Positions 1 to 8,758 of a stretch of DNA of 64,000 nt are shown here, piece after piece; positions within the stretch are counted from its first letter, which is position 1, and each line of letters opens with the position of its first letter. This DNA comes from Streptomyces monashensis (GTDB lineage Bacteria; Actinomycetota; Actinomycetes; Streptomycetales; Streptomycetaceae): positions 62,001-126,000 of the forward strand of contig NZ_MLYO01000063.1 of assembly GCF_001866665.1 (NCBI RefSeq). The letters run 5' to 3'. The notes beneath the pieces are model-generated. The model ran no database searches. It worked only from the letters and a program-made list of their open reading frames with translations, and was not told where the DNA came from. The translations under genes were made by a program, and so were the position numbers.

Positions 1-753
1 GTCGACCGCCATGTCGATGTCGGCGGCGGCGTCGACGTAGACGTGGCAGTTGCCGGTGCCGGTCTCGATGACGGGGACGGTGGACTCGCTGACCACGGTC
101 TGGATCAGGGAGGCGCCGCCGCGCGGGATGAGGACGTCGACCAGGCCGCGGGCGCGCATGAGCTCGCGCACGGAGTCCCGGCTCTCGCCGGGCACCAGCT
201 GTACGGCGTCGGCGGGCAGCCCGGCGCCGCCCACGGCGTCGCGCACCACCCGCACCAGCGCGGTGTTCGACTCGTACGCGGAGGCGGAGCCGCGCAGCAG
301 GACGGCGTTGCCGGACTTCAGGCACAGGGCGGCGGCGTCGACGGTGACGTTCGGGCGGGCCTCGTAGATGATGCCGACGACGCCGAGCGGGACGCGGACC
401 TGGCGCAGGTCGATGCCGTTGGGGAGGGTGGAGCCGCGGACGACCTCGCCGACCGGGTCGGGCAGCTTCGCGACGTCGCGGACGTCGGAGGCGATGGCGC
501 GGACCCGCGCGGGGGTGAGGGTCAGCCGGTCGACGACGGACTCGCTGGTGCCGTTCTCCCGGGCCCTGGCCACGTCCTTGGCGTTGGCCTCGACGATCTC
601 GGCGGTCCGTACCTCCAGCGCGTCGGCGATGGCGAGCAGCGCGTCGTCCTTCACGGCGCGCGGCAGCGGCGCGAGGTCGGCGGCCGCGGCCTTGGCCCGG
701 TAGGCGGCCTGGGTGACCGGGGACATCGAGTCGTACGGCGAGAGCGTGGTCAT
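1..753 (-). CDS. proA: Gamma-glutamyl phosphate reductase (ProA), 3' end outside the window
   Basis: This is the NADPH-dependent reduction of gamma-glutamyl phosphate to glutamate-5-semialdehyde, the second step of proline synthesis in the cytoplasm. The 251 visible residues begin MTTLSPYDSM at an ATG at 753 and stay open to the window edge, so about 60% of a usual ~420-residue protein is present. Visible family features are IYEARPNVTVDAAALCLKSG and LLRGSASAYESN (substrate-pocket region), then LIPRGGASLI and VPVIETGTGNCHVYVD. The catalytic cysteine lies beyond the edge. proB is on the same strand with one small gene between them, so the three may be co-transcribed. The family call is secure; the C-terminus cannot be checked. 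Confidence 0.97.
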   Translation of the reverse strand, partial: MTTLSPYDSMSPVTQAAYRAKAAAADLAPLPRAVKDDALLAIADALEVRTAEIVEANAKDVARARENGTSESVVDRLTLTPARVRAIASDVRDVAKLPDPVGEVVRGSTLPNGIDLRQVRVPLGVVGIIYEARPNVTVDAAALCLKSGNAVLLRGSASAYESNTALVRVVRDAVGGAGLPADAVQLVPGESRDSVRELMRARGLVDVLIPRGGASLIQTVVSESTVPVIETGTGNCHVYVDAAADIDMAVD

Positions 754-818
754 GAGGGAAGGGTAGTGCGCGCCGCGTACGCCTCCGGCGCACGTCCCAC
801 ACACCGAGACGAAACCCC

Positions 819-848
819 CGTACGGGATCAGAACGTACGGGATCAGAA
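819..848. repeat. 15-bp tandem repeat, two perfect copies
   Basis: The unit CGTACGGGATCAGAA occurs twice head to tail (819-833 and 834-848). The second copy covers the stop codon of the hypothetical gene that ends at 843. It is probably a slippage duplication in the proA upstream region, and no function is visible. Confidence 0.85.
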
Positions 849-1283
849 GGGGTGGACCCCTACGGGTGTCGCGGGCGACGGGCCGTAGCCCTCGGCGATG
901 CGGTGGTGGTAGGTCTCGCGGTCGATGACCTCCAGGCCGACGATCTCCCACGCGGGCAGTCCGGCGCTCTGCCGGTGCTCGCCCCACAGGCGCAGGGCGA
1001 CGGCCGCGGCGTCGTGCAGGTCGCGGGCCTCCTCCCAGTACCGGATCTCGGCGTGATCGGTCGCGTATCTGCTGGTCAGGAGGAAGGGGTGGTCATGGGC
1101 CAGCTGTTCCAGGGCCCGGCGCAGATCGGGCAGGGGGACGGTGTCCCCGGAGACGCTGAGGGTGACGTGCCACAGCCGGGGCAGGTCTTTCGGCTCCTCG
1201 TAGGTGTCCCCGGCCGCGACGCTCGTCAGAGCACCGCGCGACGTCGCCCCAGGGCGCACTCGTCTCACGACGGCCTCCTTCAT
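843..1283 (-). CDS. Conserved-looking hypothetical protein between proB and proA
   Basis: A 146-residue soluble protein with no signal peptide or membrane segment and no motif I recognise. The ATG at 1283 (MKEAVVRRVR) is preferred: an AAGGGG stretch lies about 11 nt upstream and codon use becomes coherent from there. An in-frame ATG at 1325 would add 14 residues. The C-terminal half contains an acidic/aromatic stretch (ATDHAEIRYWEEARDLHDAA) and the protein ends in GVHPF. It is on the same strand as proB and proA and is probably co-transcribed with them, but no link to proline metabolism can be shown. The frame is supported by G/C at third codon positions. Confidence 0.75.
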   Translation of the reverse strand: MKEAVVRRVRPGATSRGALTSVAAGDTYEEPKDLPRLWHVTLSVSGDTVPLPDLRRALEQLAHDHPFLLTSRYATDHAEIRYWEEARDLHDAAAVALRLWGEHRQSAGLPAWEIVGLEVIDRETYHHRIAEGYGPSPATPVGVHPF

Positions 1284-1435
1284 GGCTCGCTCGGCCCCTT
1301 GACGGAAGGCGTGTCCTGCCAACATGCCCCCGAGACAAAGTTGAGCAGGCCGCAGGGCTCCGCGTGGTGGTTTTACGGAACGTCCCCCACCGGGGGCGTG
1401 CCGTACGCCCTGTTTTACGAGCGGTCTTGCGACTG

Positions 1436-2563
1436 TCAGAGGTGCAGGAGCACCAGGTCGTCCCTGTGTACGACCTCGCGCTCGTACGCCGGGCCCAGCT
1501 CGCGGGCCAGCTCGTGGGTCGAACGCCCGATCAGCCGGGGGATCTCCTTGGCGTCGAAGTTGACGAGGCCCCGGGCCACCGCGCGACCGGCCGTGTCCCG
1601 CAGTTCGACGGGGTCGCCGGCGCTGAACTCGCCCTCCACGGAGGCGATTCCGGCGGGCAGCAGCGACTTGCGGCCCTTGACGACGGCCTCGACGGCGCCG
1701 TCGTCGAGGGTCAGCGCGCCCTGCGGGGTGGAGGCGTGCTGGAGCCACAGCAGCCGGTCGGCGGAGCGCCTGCCGGTGGGGTGGAAGTAGGTGCCGGTGT
1801 CGCCGCCGCTCAGCGCGTCCGCCGCGTGCACGGCGCTGGTGAGGACGACGGGGATGCCCGCGGCGGCCGCGATCCGGGCGGCCTCGACCTTGGTGACCAT
1901 GCCGCCGGTGCCGACGCCGGCCTTGCCCGTGCTGCCGATCTCCACGCCCGCGAGGTCCTCCGGCCCCGTCACCTCCGCCACCCGCGAGGTGCCGGGCCTG
2001 CTGGGGTCCCCGTCGTAGACCCCGTCGATGTCGGAGAGCAGGACGAGCAGGTCGGCGTGGACGAGGTGGGCGACGAGGGCGGCGAGGCGGTCGTTGTCGC
2101 CGAAGCGGATCTCGTCGGTGGCGACGGTGTCGTTCTCGTTGACGATCGGGAAGGCACCCATGGCGAGCAGCTTGTCGAGGGTGCGGGAGGCGTTGCGGTG
2201 GTGGGCGCGGCGGCTCATGTCGTCGGAGGTGAGCAGGACCTGGCCGACACGGACGCCGTAGCGGGCGAAGGAGGCGGTGTAGCGGGCGACGAGCAGGCCC
2301 TGGCCGACGCTGGCGGCGGCCTGCTGCCGGGCCAGGTCCTTGGGGCGGCGGCGCAGGCCGAGCGGGGCGAGACCTGCGGCGATGGCGCCGGAGGAGACCA
2401 GGACGATCTCCCGCTCTCCCCCGCTGCGGATCTTGGCCAGCACGTCGACCAGCGCGTCGACGCGGTCGGCGTCGAGTCCGCCGACGGCGGTGGTCAGGGA
2501 GGAGGACCCCACCTTGACGACGATCCTGCGGGCCTCGCGTACGGCCTGCCTTGCCCTTGCCAC
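1436..2563 (-). CDS. proB: Glutamate 5-kinase (ProB)
   Basis: ProB phosphorylates glutamate to gamma-glutamyl phosphate, the first and usually proline-inhibited step of proline synthesis. The 375-residue protein shows the amino-acid-kinase domain at about 1-260: RIVVKVGSSSLT (ATP/phosphate loop), VSSGAIAAGL, FPIVNENDTVATDE, LLSDIDGVYDGDP and GTGGMVTKVEAA. A PUA domain follows at about 280-375, as in full-length bacterial ProB. The chosen start is GTG at 2563 (VARARQAVRE), where homology begins and a GAGGGGA lies upstream. The frame stays open a further ~200 nt upstream but shows no family similarity there. It probably forms an operon with the downstream hypothetical gene and proA. Confidence 0.96.
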   Translation of the reverse strand: MARARQAVREARRIVVKVGSSSLTTAVGGLDADRVDALVDVLAKIRSGGEREIVLVSSGAIAAGLAPLGLRRRPKDLARQQAAASVGQGLLVARYTASFARYGVRVGQVLLTSDDMSRRAHHRNASRTLDKLLAMGAFPIVNENDTVATDEIRFGDNDRLAALVAHLVHADLLVLLSDIDGVYDGDPSRPGTSRVAEVTGPEDLAGVEIGSTGKAGVGTGGMVTKVEAARIAAAAGIPVVLTSAVHAADALSGGDTGTYFHPTGRRSADRLLWLQHASTPQGALTLDDGAVEAVVKGRKSLLPAGIASVEGEFSAGDPVELRDTAGRAVARGLVNFDAKEIPRLIGRSTHELARELGPAYEREVVHRDDLVLLHL

Positions 2564-3039
2564 CTTGCTGTCCGTCCCCTCGCGCGGTCCATCACCCGAG
2601 CCGCAATCTACGCGAACGGGTGCGGGTGGTGCGTTCAGGTCCGGTGGGTGGAACGCGAAAAGCCGCCCAGCCACCCAGCCGGGCAGGATCGCAGGGCGGA
2701 TCGGCGCGTCAACGGAAAACGGGATTCCGCGGCCCTCTCGACAGGGAATTGTCCATTTACGCGCCAAAGGTGCATCAAAGATGTGAACAGTGAATCTTTT
2801 CCTCTTCTTACCTTCGGAGCCATCTCACACGGTGCGTCTCACACTCAGCAGCCCGGGTGAGCCCTGCCACACCCCAACTGACCAGCGACGGACGGGCTGT
2901 GGTAAGAACGTTCCACGAGTGACGTTAGGGTAGGATTAAACGAACCTTAACCTTGCACTCCTTGTGCCTCTCGCCACCCGCGCCGCATGTCAGCAGCGGG
3001 GCGCGGGTGAGTCTGATCGACAGTCCAGGAGCCCCAAGC
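2564..3039. promoter_or_regulatory. Divergent intergenic region, proB / wall-polymer gene
   Basis: 476 bp without a credible gene. It is less GC-rich than its surroundings around 2700-2960 and must hold promoters for proB (leftward) and the GT2/phosphotransferase gene (rightward). A possible rightward element is GTTCC at 2910 with GGGTAGGAT at 2928-2936, which resembles a loose stress-sigma or HrdB-type promoter; this is weak. I see no riboswitch or terminator. Confidence 0.35.
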
Positions 3040-5343
3040 ATGCCCCTCGCGGATGGAAGCACTTCGCCCAAAATAAGCGTGGTCGTCCCTGTTTATAAAG
3101 TTCAGGGATATCTGCGCGCATGCTTGGACTCCATCCTCTCCCAGTCCTTCGAGGACTTCGAGGTCGTCGCGATCGACGACCACTCCCCCGACTCCTGCGG
3201 GCGCATACTCGACGAATACGCCGCCCTGGACGCGCGCGTCGTACCCGTGCACCTGGCGGAGAACCAGGGCATAGGAAAGGCACGGGACGCCGGCGCGCTG
3301 AAGGCACGCGGCGAGTACATCCTCTTCCTCGACAGCGACGACACCCTCGCCGACGGCGCTCTCCAGGCGATAGCCGACCGGCTGGCCGCCACGGACAACC
3401 CCGACATCCTCCTGCTCAACCACGTCCGCACGTACTGGAACAACCGGGTGCAGGCGAGCGCGGCCGGCGAACTGCTCGCCGCGGCCGGCGAGGACGTCTT
3501 CACGGCGCTGGAGCGTCCCGAGTACCTCGGCATGTTCGCCGTGGTGTGGAACCGCGCCTACCGCCGCGAGTTCTACGTCGACGACCACCACTTCACCTTC
3601 ACCGACGGCATCTACGAGGATGCCCTCATGGTCTACAAGACCATGCTGACCGCGCAGCGCATCGCCGCCACGGACCACGTCTGCGTCGAGTACCGCCAGC
3701 GCCGCCAGGGCAACTCCATGCGCACGCCCGGACGCAAGCACTTCGGGATCTTCGAGCAGTACCAGCGGCTCTTCGCGTTCCTCGACGAGCGTCCCCACCT
3801 GGAGCCGGTGCGGGCCCTGCTGTTCGAGCGCGCCGTCAGCCACTACCTGTTCACCCTGGCCCGTGAGGACCGCATCGTCCCCAAGGACCGCGCGGAGTTC
3901 TTCAAGCTGGCGGCCGCCGACTACAAGCGCTTCAAGCCGCGGGGCCTCGTCCTCCCGGAGGGCACGCAGGGCACCCGGTTCCAGCTGCTGGAGCGCGGCT
4001 CCTACACGGCGTACTCGGCGGTGATGGCCGCGAGCAACACCCGTCGCGAGGTGATCAAGCGGGCCACCAAGGTCAAGACCAAGCTCGGCAAGACCGCCTA
4101 CAACCGGCTGTACCAGCTGCACCTGCGCCGGCCCGTCGACGAGAACCTCGCCGTCTACGCGGCCTACTGGAACCGCGGTGTCGCCTGCAACCCCGGAGCC
4201 GTCTACGAGAAGGCGAAGGAGCTGGCCCCGAACGTCCACGGTGTGTGGGTCGTCAAGCGCGACGCGGTGGACACCGTCCCCGCGGGCGTCGACTACGTGG
4301 TGGCCAACTCGCCGCGCTACTGGGAGGTCATGGCCCGGGCCAAGTACCTCGTCAACAACGTCAACTTCCCGAACGACATCGTCAAGCGGCCCGAGCAGGT
4401 CTTCCTCCAGACCCACCACGGCACCCCGCTGAAGCAGATGGGCATCGACCAGCAGAAGTACCCGGCGGCGGCCAAGAACATGAGCTTCGCCAAGATGCTG
4501 GAGCGGGCCGACAAGTGGGACCTCAGCCTCACCTCCAACCAGCACTCCACGGAGATCTGGGAGCGGGTGTACCCCTGCGCGTTCGAGGCCGTCGAGTTCG
4601 GATACCCGCGCAACGACGTCTACTTCCGGGCCACCTCCGAGGACGTCACGCGGATCCGCCGTGAACTCGGCATCGAGGACGGCAAGACCGCCATCCTCTA
4701 CTGCCCGACGGTGCGCGACTACCAGAAGGGCTACGTGCCCCGGATCGACCTCGAGCGCTTCTGCCGCGAGCTCGGCCCCGACCATGTCGTCCTGGTGCGC
4801 ACCCACTACTTCTACGGTGCCGACCCCCGGCTGGCGGCCCTCCAGGAGCGCGGGCTGATCAAGGACGTGTCGCGGTACCCGGTGGTCGAGGACCTCTGCC
4901 TGGCCGCCGACGCGCTGATCACGGACTACTCGTCGATCATGTTCGACTACGCGTGCCTCGACCGCCCGATCGTCAGCTACGCGGACGACTGGGAGGTCTA
5001 CCGCAAGGCCCGCGGTGTCTACTTCGACATCCTCTCCGGGCAGCCGGGCGAGACCCCCGGCGCGACCGCCACCACGGAGGACGAGCTGATCTCGGTCTTC
5101 CGCTCCGGCGCCTGGAACAGCGCCGAGGCCGCCGAGCTGCGGGCCGCGTTCCGCGAGCGGTTCGTGCAGTTCGACGACGGCAACGCGGCGGAGCGCGTCG
5201 TGCGCCGGCTGTTCCTCGGCCAGGACCGGGGTCCCACGGTGCTGCCCCTGGACGAGCGGACCCCGGCTCCCGCGCCGGGAGTCGTCGCCAAGGCGCGCAT
5301 TCCGCAGCAGCCGACCGCTGAGCGTGGCCTCATCGGCGCCTGA
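3040..5343 (+). CDS. GT2 glycosyltransferase fused to CDP-glycerol glycerophosphotransferase (TagF-like)
   Basis: A 767-residue two-domain enzyme for a poly(polyol-phosphate) or related anionic wall glycopolymer. The N-terminal GT-A domain (about 10-240) has KISVVVPVYK, a DDHSPDS nucleotide site, the metal-binding LFLDSDDT (DxD) and an acidic DGIYEDALMV. The C-terminal Glyphos_transf domain (about 380-720) has LVNNVNFP, the characteristic QTHHGTPLKQMG with its histidine, LVRTHYFY, and the nucleotide-binding region ALITDYSSIMFDYACLDRP. The ATG at 3040 is chosen because AGGAG stands 8 nt before it; GTG 3007 is an alternative. galU follows 40 bp downstream. Proteins of this type take part in teichoic-acid-like and spore-wall polymer synthesis in Streptomyces; the exact acceptor here is unknown. 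Confidence 0.9.
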   Translation: MPLADGSTSPKISVVVPVYKVQGYLRACLDSILSQSFEDFEVVAIDDHSPDSCGRILDEYAALDARVVPVHLAENQGIGKARDAGALKARGEYILFLDSDDTLADGALQAIADRLAATDNPDILLLNHVRTYWNNRVQASAAGELLAAAGEDVFTALERPEYLGMFAVVWNRAYRREFYVDDHHFTFTDGIYEDALMVYKTMLTAQRIAATDHVCVEYRQRRQGNSMRTPGRKHFGIFEQYQRLFAFLDERPHLEPVRALLFERAVSHYLFTLAREDRIVPKDRAEFFKLAAADYKRFKPRGLVLPEGTQGTRFQLLERGSYTAYSAVMAASNTRREVIKRATKVKTKLGKTAYNRLYQLHLRRPVDENLAVYAAYWNRGVACNPGAVYEKAKELAPNVHGVWVVKRDAVDTVPAGVDYVVANSPRYWEVMARAKYLVNNVNFPNDIVKRPEQVFLQTHHGTPLKQMGIDQQKYPAAAKNMSFAKMLERADKWDLSLTSNQHSTEIWERVYPCAFEAVEFGYPRNDVYFRATSEDVTRIRRELGIEDGKTAILYCPTVRDYQKGYVPRIDLERFCRELGPDHVVLVRTHYFYGADPRLAALQERGLIKDVSRYPVVEDLCLAADALITDYSSIMFDYACLDRPIVSYADDWEVYRKARGVYFDILSGQPGETPGATATTEDELISVFRSGAWNSAEAAELRAAFRERFVQFDDGNAAERVVRRLFLGQDRGPTVLPLDERTPAPAPGVVAKARIPQQPTAERGLIGA

Positions 5344-5383
5344 CGCACGGCCTGACGTACCGAACGAGAGAGACGAGCACCCC

Positions 5384-6322
5384 GTGGTTTCCCGCCCCTC
5401 CATTTCCAAGGCTGTCATCCCTGCGGCAGGCCTCGGGACCCGGTTCCTGCCGGCCACGAAGGCCACTCCCAAGGAGATGCTGCCGGTCGTCGACAAGCCG
5501 GCGATCCAGTACGTGGTCGAGGAGGCCGTGGCGGCGGGGCTCGACGACGTGCTCATGGTCACCGGACGCAACAAGCGTCCCCTGGAGGACCACTTCGACC
5601 GCAACTACGAGCTGGAGTCGGCCCTTCAGAAGAAGGGCGACGCCGGCCGGCTCGCCAAGGTCCAGGAGTCCAGCGACCTGGCCACCATGCACTACGTCCG
5701 CCAGGGCGACCCCAGGGGCCTCGGCCACGCCGTCCTGTGCGCCGCCCCGCACGTGGGCCACGAGCCCTTCGCCGTCCTCCTCGGCGACGACCTGATCGAC
5801 CCGCGCGACCCGCTGCTCCGGCGCATGATCGAGACCCAGGAACAGCACGGCGGCAGCGTGATCGCCCTCATGGAGGTCGCGCCCGAGCAGATCCACCTCT
5901 ACGGCTGCGCGGCCGTGGAGGCCACCGCCGACGGCGACGTCGTCAAGGTGACCGGGCTGGTCGAGAAGCCGGACCCGGCGGACGCCCCCTCGAACTACGC
6001 GGTCATCGGCCGCTACGTCCTCGACCCGCACATCTTCGACGTACTCCGCCGGACCGAGCCCGGCCGCGGCGGCGAGATCCAGCTCACCGACGCCCTCCAG
6101 CAGCTCGCGCAGACGCATTCATCAGCGGCTGCCGCCGCGGGGAAGGTCGGCGGACCGGTGCACGGCGTCGTCTTCGAGGGCCGCCGCTACGACACCGGCG
6201 ACCGGGGCGACTATCTGCGTGCCATCGTCAGACTCGCGTGCGAACGTGAAGACCTGGGCCCGGACTTCCGGACCTGGCTTCGCAGTTACGTGGCCGAGGA
6301 GCTGACGGACGCGGACAGCTGA
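5384..6322 (+). CDS. galU: UTP-glucose-1-phosphate uridylyltransferase (GalU)
   Basis: Makes UDP-glucose from UTP and glucose-1-phosphate, the activated sugar for cell-envelope glycans. The 312-residue protein has the nucleotidyltransferase signature AVIPAAGLGTRFLPATKATPK with the downstream KEMLPVVDKPAIQYVVEEA, then VLLGDDLI, VEKPDP (catalytic lysine region), RYVLDPHIFDVL and GGEIQLTDAL. The start is placed at GTG 5384 (VVSRPSISKAVIP), 40 bp after the upstream stop; GTG 5324 overlaps that gene and is unlikely. Its pairing with a wall-polymer transferase suggests it supplies UDP-glucose for that polymer, which is inference. Transcription probably ends at the hairpin at 6368-6409. Confidence 0.95.
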   Translation: MVSRPSISKAVIPAAGLGTRFLPATKATPKEMLPVVDKPAIQYVVEEAVAAGLDDVLMVTGRNKRPLEDHFDRNYELESALQKKGDAGRLAKVQESSDLATMHYVRQGDPRGLGHAVLCAAPHVGHEPFAVLLGDDLIDPRDPLLRRMIETQEQHGGSVIALMEVAPEQIHLYGCAAVEATADGDVVKVTGLVEKPDPADAPSNYAVIGRYVLDPHIFDVLRRTEPGRGGEIQLTDALQQLAQTHSSAAAAAGKVGGPVHGVVFEGRRYDTGDRGDYLRAIVRLACEREDLGPDFRTWLRSYVAEELTDADS

Positions 6323-6367
6323 CGTCGGTAGGGAAGAGCCGGGACGGGAACAGCCGGTACGGAACAC

Positions 6368-6409
6368 AGGAGGGCGGGCCCGGAGGAAAACCTCCGGGCC
6401 CGCCCTCCT
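6368..6409. terminator. Strong bidirectional terminator between galU and obg
   Basis: A perfect 19-bp stem (arms 6368-6386 and 6391-6409) closed by an AAAA loop. It sits between convergent galU and obg and can serve both directions. As is common in Streptomyces, no long T run follows. Confidence 0.9.
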
Positions 6410-6422
6410 GTCTGACCGTCGC

Positions 6423-7868
6423 CTAGAACGGCTCGAAGTCGTCGAACTCCCGGCCGGCCTCGTCCCGCTCCGCCTGCCTGTCCCTACGGCGCTGCGCCGC
6501 GGGCCGCTGCGCGTCGAAGCGGTGGTCCTCGCCTCGGCGGCCCAGCATCTCCGCGCCGGCCATGACCGTCGGCTCCCAGTCGAAGACGACCGCGTTCTCC
6601 TCGGGGCCGATGGCGACGCCGTCGCCGTTCCGGGCGCCCGCCTTCATCAACTCCTCTTCCACACCGAGGCGGTTGAGGCGGTCGGCGAGGTAGCCGACGG
6701 CCTCGTCGTTGTTGAAGTCGGTCTGGCGGACCCAACGCTCGGGCTTGTCGCCGCGCACCCGGAACAGCAGCTCGCCGCCGACCTCCTCGCGCGTGACGGT
6801 GAAGCCGGCGTCGTCCACGGCCTTGGGCCGGATGACGATCCGCGTCGCCTCCTCCTTCGGCTTCGCGGCACGCGCCTGGGCGACCAGCTCACCGAGCCCG
6901 AAGGACAGCTCGCGCAGCCCGATGTGAGCGACGGCCGACACCTCGAAGACGCGGTAGCCGCGGGCCTCCAGGTCGGGGCGGACCATCTCGGCGAGGTCCT
7001 TGCCGTCGGGCACGTCGACCTTGTTCAGGACGACGATCCGGGGCCGGTTGTCGAGACCGCCGTACTGGCGCAGCTCCTCCTCGATGATGTCGAGGTCGGA
7101 GACCGGGTCGCGGTCGGACTCCAGCGTCGCGGTGTCCAGCACGTGCACCAGCACGCTGCACCGCTCCACGTGCCGCAGGAACTCCAGGCCGAGGCCCTTG
7201 CCCTGGCTGGCGCCCGGGATCAGACCGGGCACGTCGGCGATGGTGTAGACGGTCGAACCGGCCGTCACGACACCGAGGTTGGGCACGAGGGTCGTGAAGG
7301 GGTAGTCGGCGATCTTCGGCTTGGCCGCGCTGAGCACCGAGATCAGCGAGGACTTGCCCGCGCTCGGGTAGCCGACGAGGGCCACGTCGGCGACGGTCTT
7401 CAGCTCCAGGACGACGTCCTGCAGGTCACCGGGCTCGCCGAGCAGCGCGAAGCCGGGGGCCTTGCGGCGGGCGGAGGCCAGCGCCGCGTTCCCGAGCCCG
7501 CCGCGGCCGCCCTGCGCGGCGATGTACGACGTCCCGTGCCCGATCAGGTCGGCGAGGACATTGCCGGCCTTGTCGAGGACGACGGTCCCGTCCGGCACGG
7601 GCAGGACCAGGTCCTGGCCGTCCTTGCCGGACCGGTTGCCGCCCTCGCCGGGCTTGCCGTTGGTGGCCTTGCGGTGCGGCGAGTGGTGGTAGTCGAGCAG
7701 GGTGGTCACGGACTGGTCGACGGTGAGGATGATGTCACCGCCACGTCCGCCGTTGCCGCCGTCCGGGCCGCCGAGCGGCTTGAACTTCTCGCGGTGGACG
7801 GAGGCACAGCCGTGGCCTCCGTTACCCGCGGCGACGTGCAGCTCGACGCGGTCCACGAAGGTGGTCAT
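6423..7868 (-). CDS. obg: Obg-family GTPase
   Basis: An essential ribosome-associated GTPase linked to 50S assembly and, in Streptomyces, to the onset of aerial growth and sporulation. Of 481 residues, the N-terminal glycine-rich Obg fold covers about 1-158 (GGNGGRGGDII, GKPGEGGNRSGKDG). The G domain at 160-330 has G1 GYPSAGKSS, G2/switch DYPFTTLVPNLG, G3 DVPGLI and G4 NKVD. The C-terminal OCT domain (about 350-430) contains FRVRGDKPERWVRQTDF. An Arg/Asp/Glu-rich tail ends DDFEPF. The start is ATG 7868. rpmA lies 125 bp upstream with a hairpin between, the standard rplU-rpmA-obg order. Confidence 0.97.
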   Translation of the reverse strand: MTTFVDRVELHVAAGNGGHGCASVHREKFKPLGGPDGGNGGRGGDIILTVDQSVTTLLDYHHSPHRKATNGKPGEGGNRSGKDGQDLVLPVPDGTVVLDKAGNVLADLIGHGTSYIAAQGGRGGLGNAALASARRKAPGFALLGEPGDLQDVVLELKTVADVALVGYPSAGKSSLISVLSAAKPKIADYPFTTLVPNLGVVTAGSTVYTIADVPGLIPGASQGKGLGLEFLRHVERCSVLVHVLDTATLESDRDPVSDLDIIEEELRQYGGLDNRPRIVVLNKVDVPDGKDLAEMVRPDLEARGYRVFEVSAVAHIGLRELSFGLGELVAQARAAKPKEEATRIVIRPKAVDDAGFTVTREEVGGELLFRVRGDKPERWVRQTDFNNDEAVGYLADRLNRLGVEEELMKAGARNGDGVAIGPEENAVVFDWEPTVMAGAEMLGRRGEDHRFDAQRPAAQRRRDRQAERDEAGREFDDFEPF

Positions 7869-7912
7869 GGTTCAGTGCCTCCAGAAACTCACGGGTATTA
7901 CCTATGTCAACA

Positions 7913-7962
7913 CGCGAAAGGCGGACCCGCCTTCCCGACCGGGAAGTGAGGTCCGCCTCGCG
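7913..7962 (-). terminator. Hairpin between rpmA and obg
   Basis: An imperfect inverted repeat: outer arms CGCGA/TCGCG and GGCGGACC/GGTCCGCC, inner CTTCCCG/CGGGAAG. On the minus strand it lies just after rpmA and before obg. It probably terminates or attenuates rplU-rpmA transcription, leaving reduced read-through into obg. Confidence 0.7.
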
Positions 7963-7993
7963 AAGTGAAGCGTTCGGCGCCGAATCAGGCGAT

Positions 7994-8248
7994 TCAGGCG
8001 ACCGGAACGATGTTCACGACCTTGCGGCCGCGGTGGGTACCGAACTCCACCGCACCGGCCTCGAGGGCGAACAGCGTGTCGTCGCCGCCACGGCCGACAC
8101 CTGCGCCGGGGTGGAAGTGGGTGCCGCGCTGGCGAACCAGGATCTCACCAGCGTTCACGACCTGACCGCCGAAGCGCTTCACGCCGAGCCGCTGGGCATT
8201 GGAGTCGCGACCGTTCCGGGTGGACGATGCGCCCTTCTTGTGTGCCAT
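7994..8248 (-). CDS. rpmA: 50S ribosomal protein L27
   Basis: An 84-residue L27 of normal length, starting MAHKKGASSTRNGRDSNAQR at ATG 8248. It carries the expected basic N-terminal arm that reaches the peptidyl-transferase centre, then RLGVKRFGGQ and ILVRQRGTHFHPG. It follows rplU by 14 bp and is certainly co-transcribed with it. Confidence 0.99.
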   Translation of the reverse strand: MAHKKGASSTRNGRDSNAQRLGVKRFGGQVVNAGEILVRQRGTHFHPGAGVGRGGDDTLFALEAGAVEFGTHRGRKVVNIVPVA

Positions 8249-8262
8249 GTCTCCTCAGTCCC

Positions 8263-8583
8263 TTACTTCGCAGCCGCGGGGATCGACGTGACCTTGATCG
8301 CCGTGTACTGCTGGCGGTGGCCCTGACGACGGCGGTAGCCGGTCTTGTTCTTGTAGCGCAGAATGTCGATCTTCTGGCCCTTGTGGTGGTCCACGACCTC
8401 GGCCTGGACCTTGATGCCGGCCAGCACCCACGGGTCGCTGGTCACGGCGTCGCCGTCGACAACGAGCAGGGTCGAGAGCTCGACCGTGTCGCCAACCTTG
8501 GCAGTGGAAATCTTGTCAACCTCAACGATGTCGCCGACAGCAACCTTGTGCTGGCGACCACCGCTGCGCACGATGGCGTACAC
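8263..8583 (-). CDS. rplU: 50S ribosomal protein L21
   Basis: A 106-residue L21 with the family start YAIVRSGGRQHKVAVGD, DVVEVDKI-like core and the conserved C-terminal KNKTGYRRRQGHRQQYTAIKV. The start is GTG 8583 (VYAIVRSGG), preceded by GAAAGAGAG. The longer open frame upstream has no L21 similarity. First gene of the rplU-rpmA pair. Confidence 0.98.
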   Translation of the reverse strand: MYAIVRSGGRQHKVAVGDIVEVDKISTAKVGDTVELSTLLVVDGDAVTSDPWVLAGIKVQAEVVDHHKGQKIDILRYKNKTGYRRRQGHRQQYTAIKVTSIPAAAK

Positions 8584-8729
8584 GCGGATCTCTCTTTCGC
8601 TCGTCCAGAACCGGCACCCCCGCAGGCCAGCCGCCCGACAACACACGGGCGACCTCTCCCGGCCCGCACTGCGCCCGGGAGGATGAGGTTTACGGGGATG
8701 TGGCGTGCTCAGTGACACGCCGACGGTCA

Positions 8730-8758
8730 AGGTTACGGGGCCGGGCTGTGGGGGTCAA
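8730..8758 (-). promoter_or_regulatory. Putative rplU promoter
   Basis: On the minus strand TTGACC (8753-8758) and TAACCT (8730-8735) are separated by 17 nt, a good HrdB-type spacing. It lies about 150 nt upstream of the rplU start, leaving a long leader, and overlaps the last codons of the G1PDH pseudogene. Confidence 0.45.
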
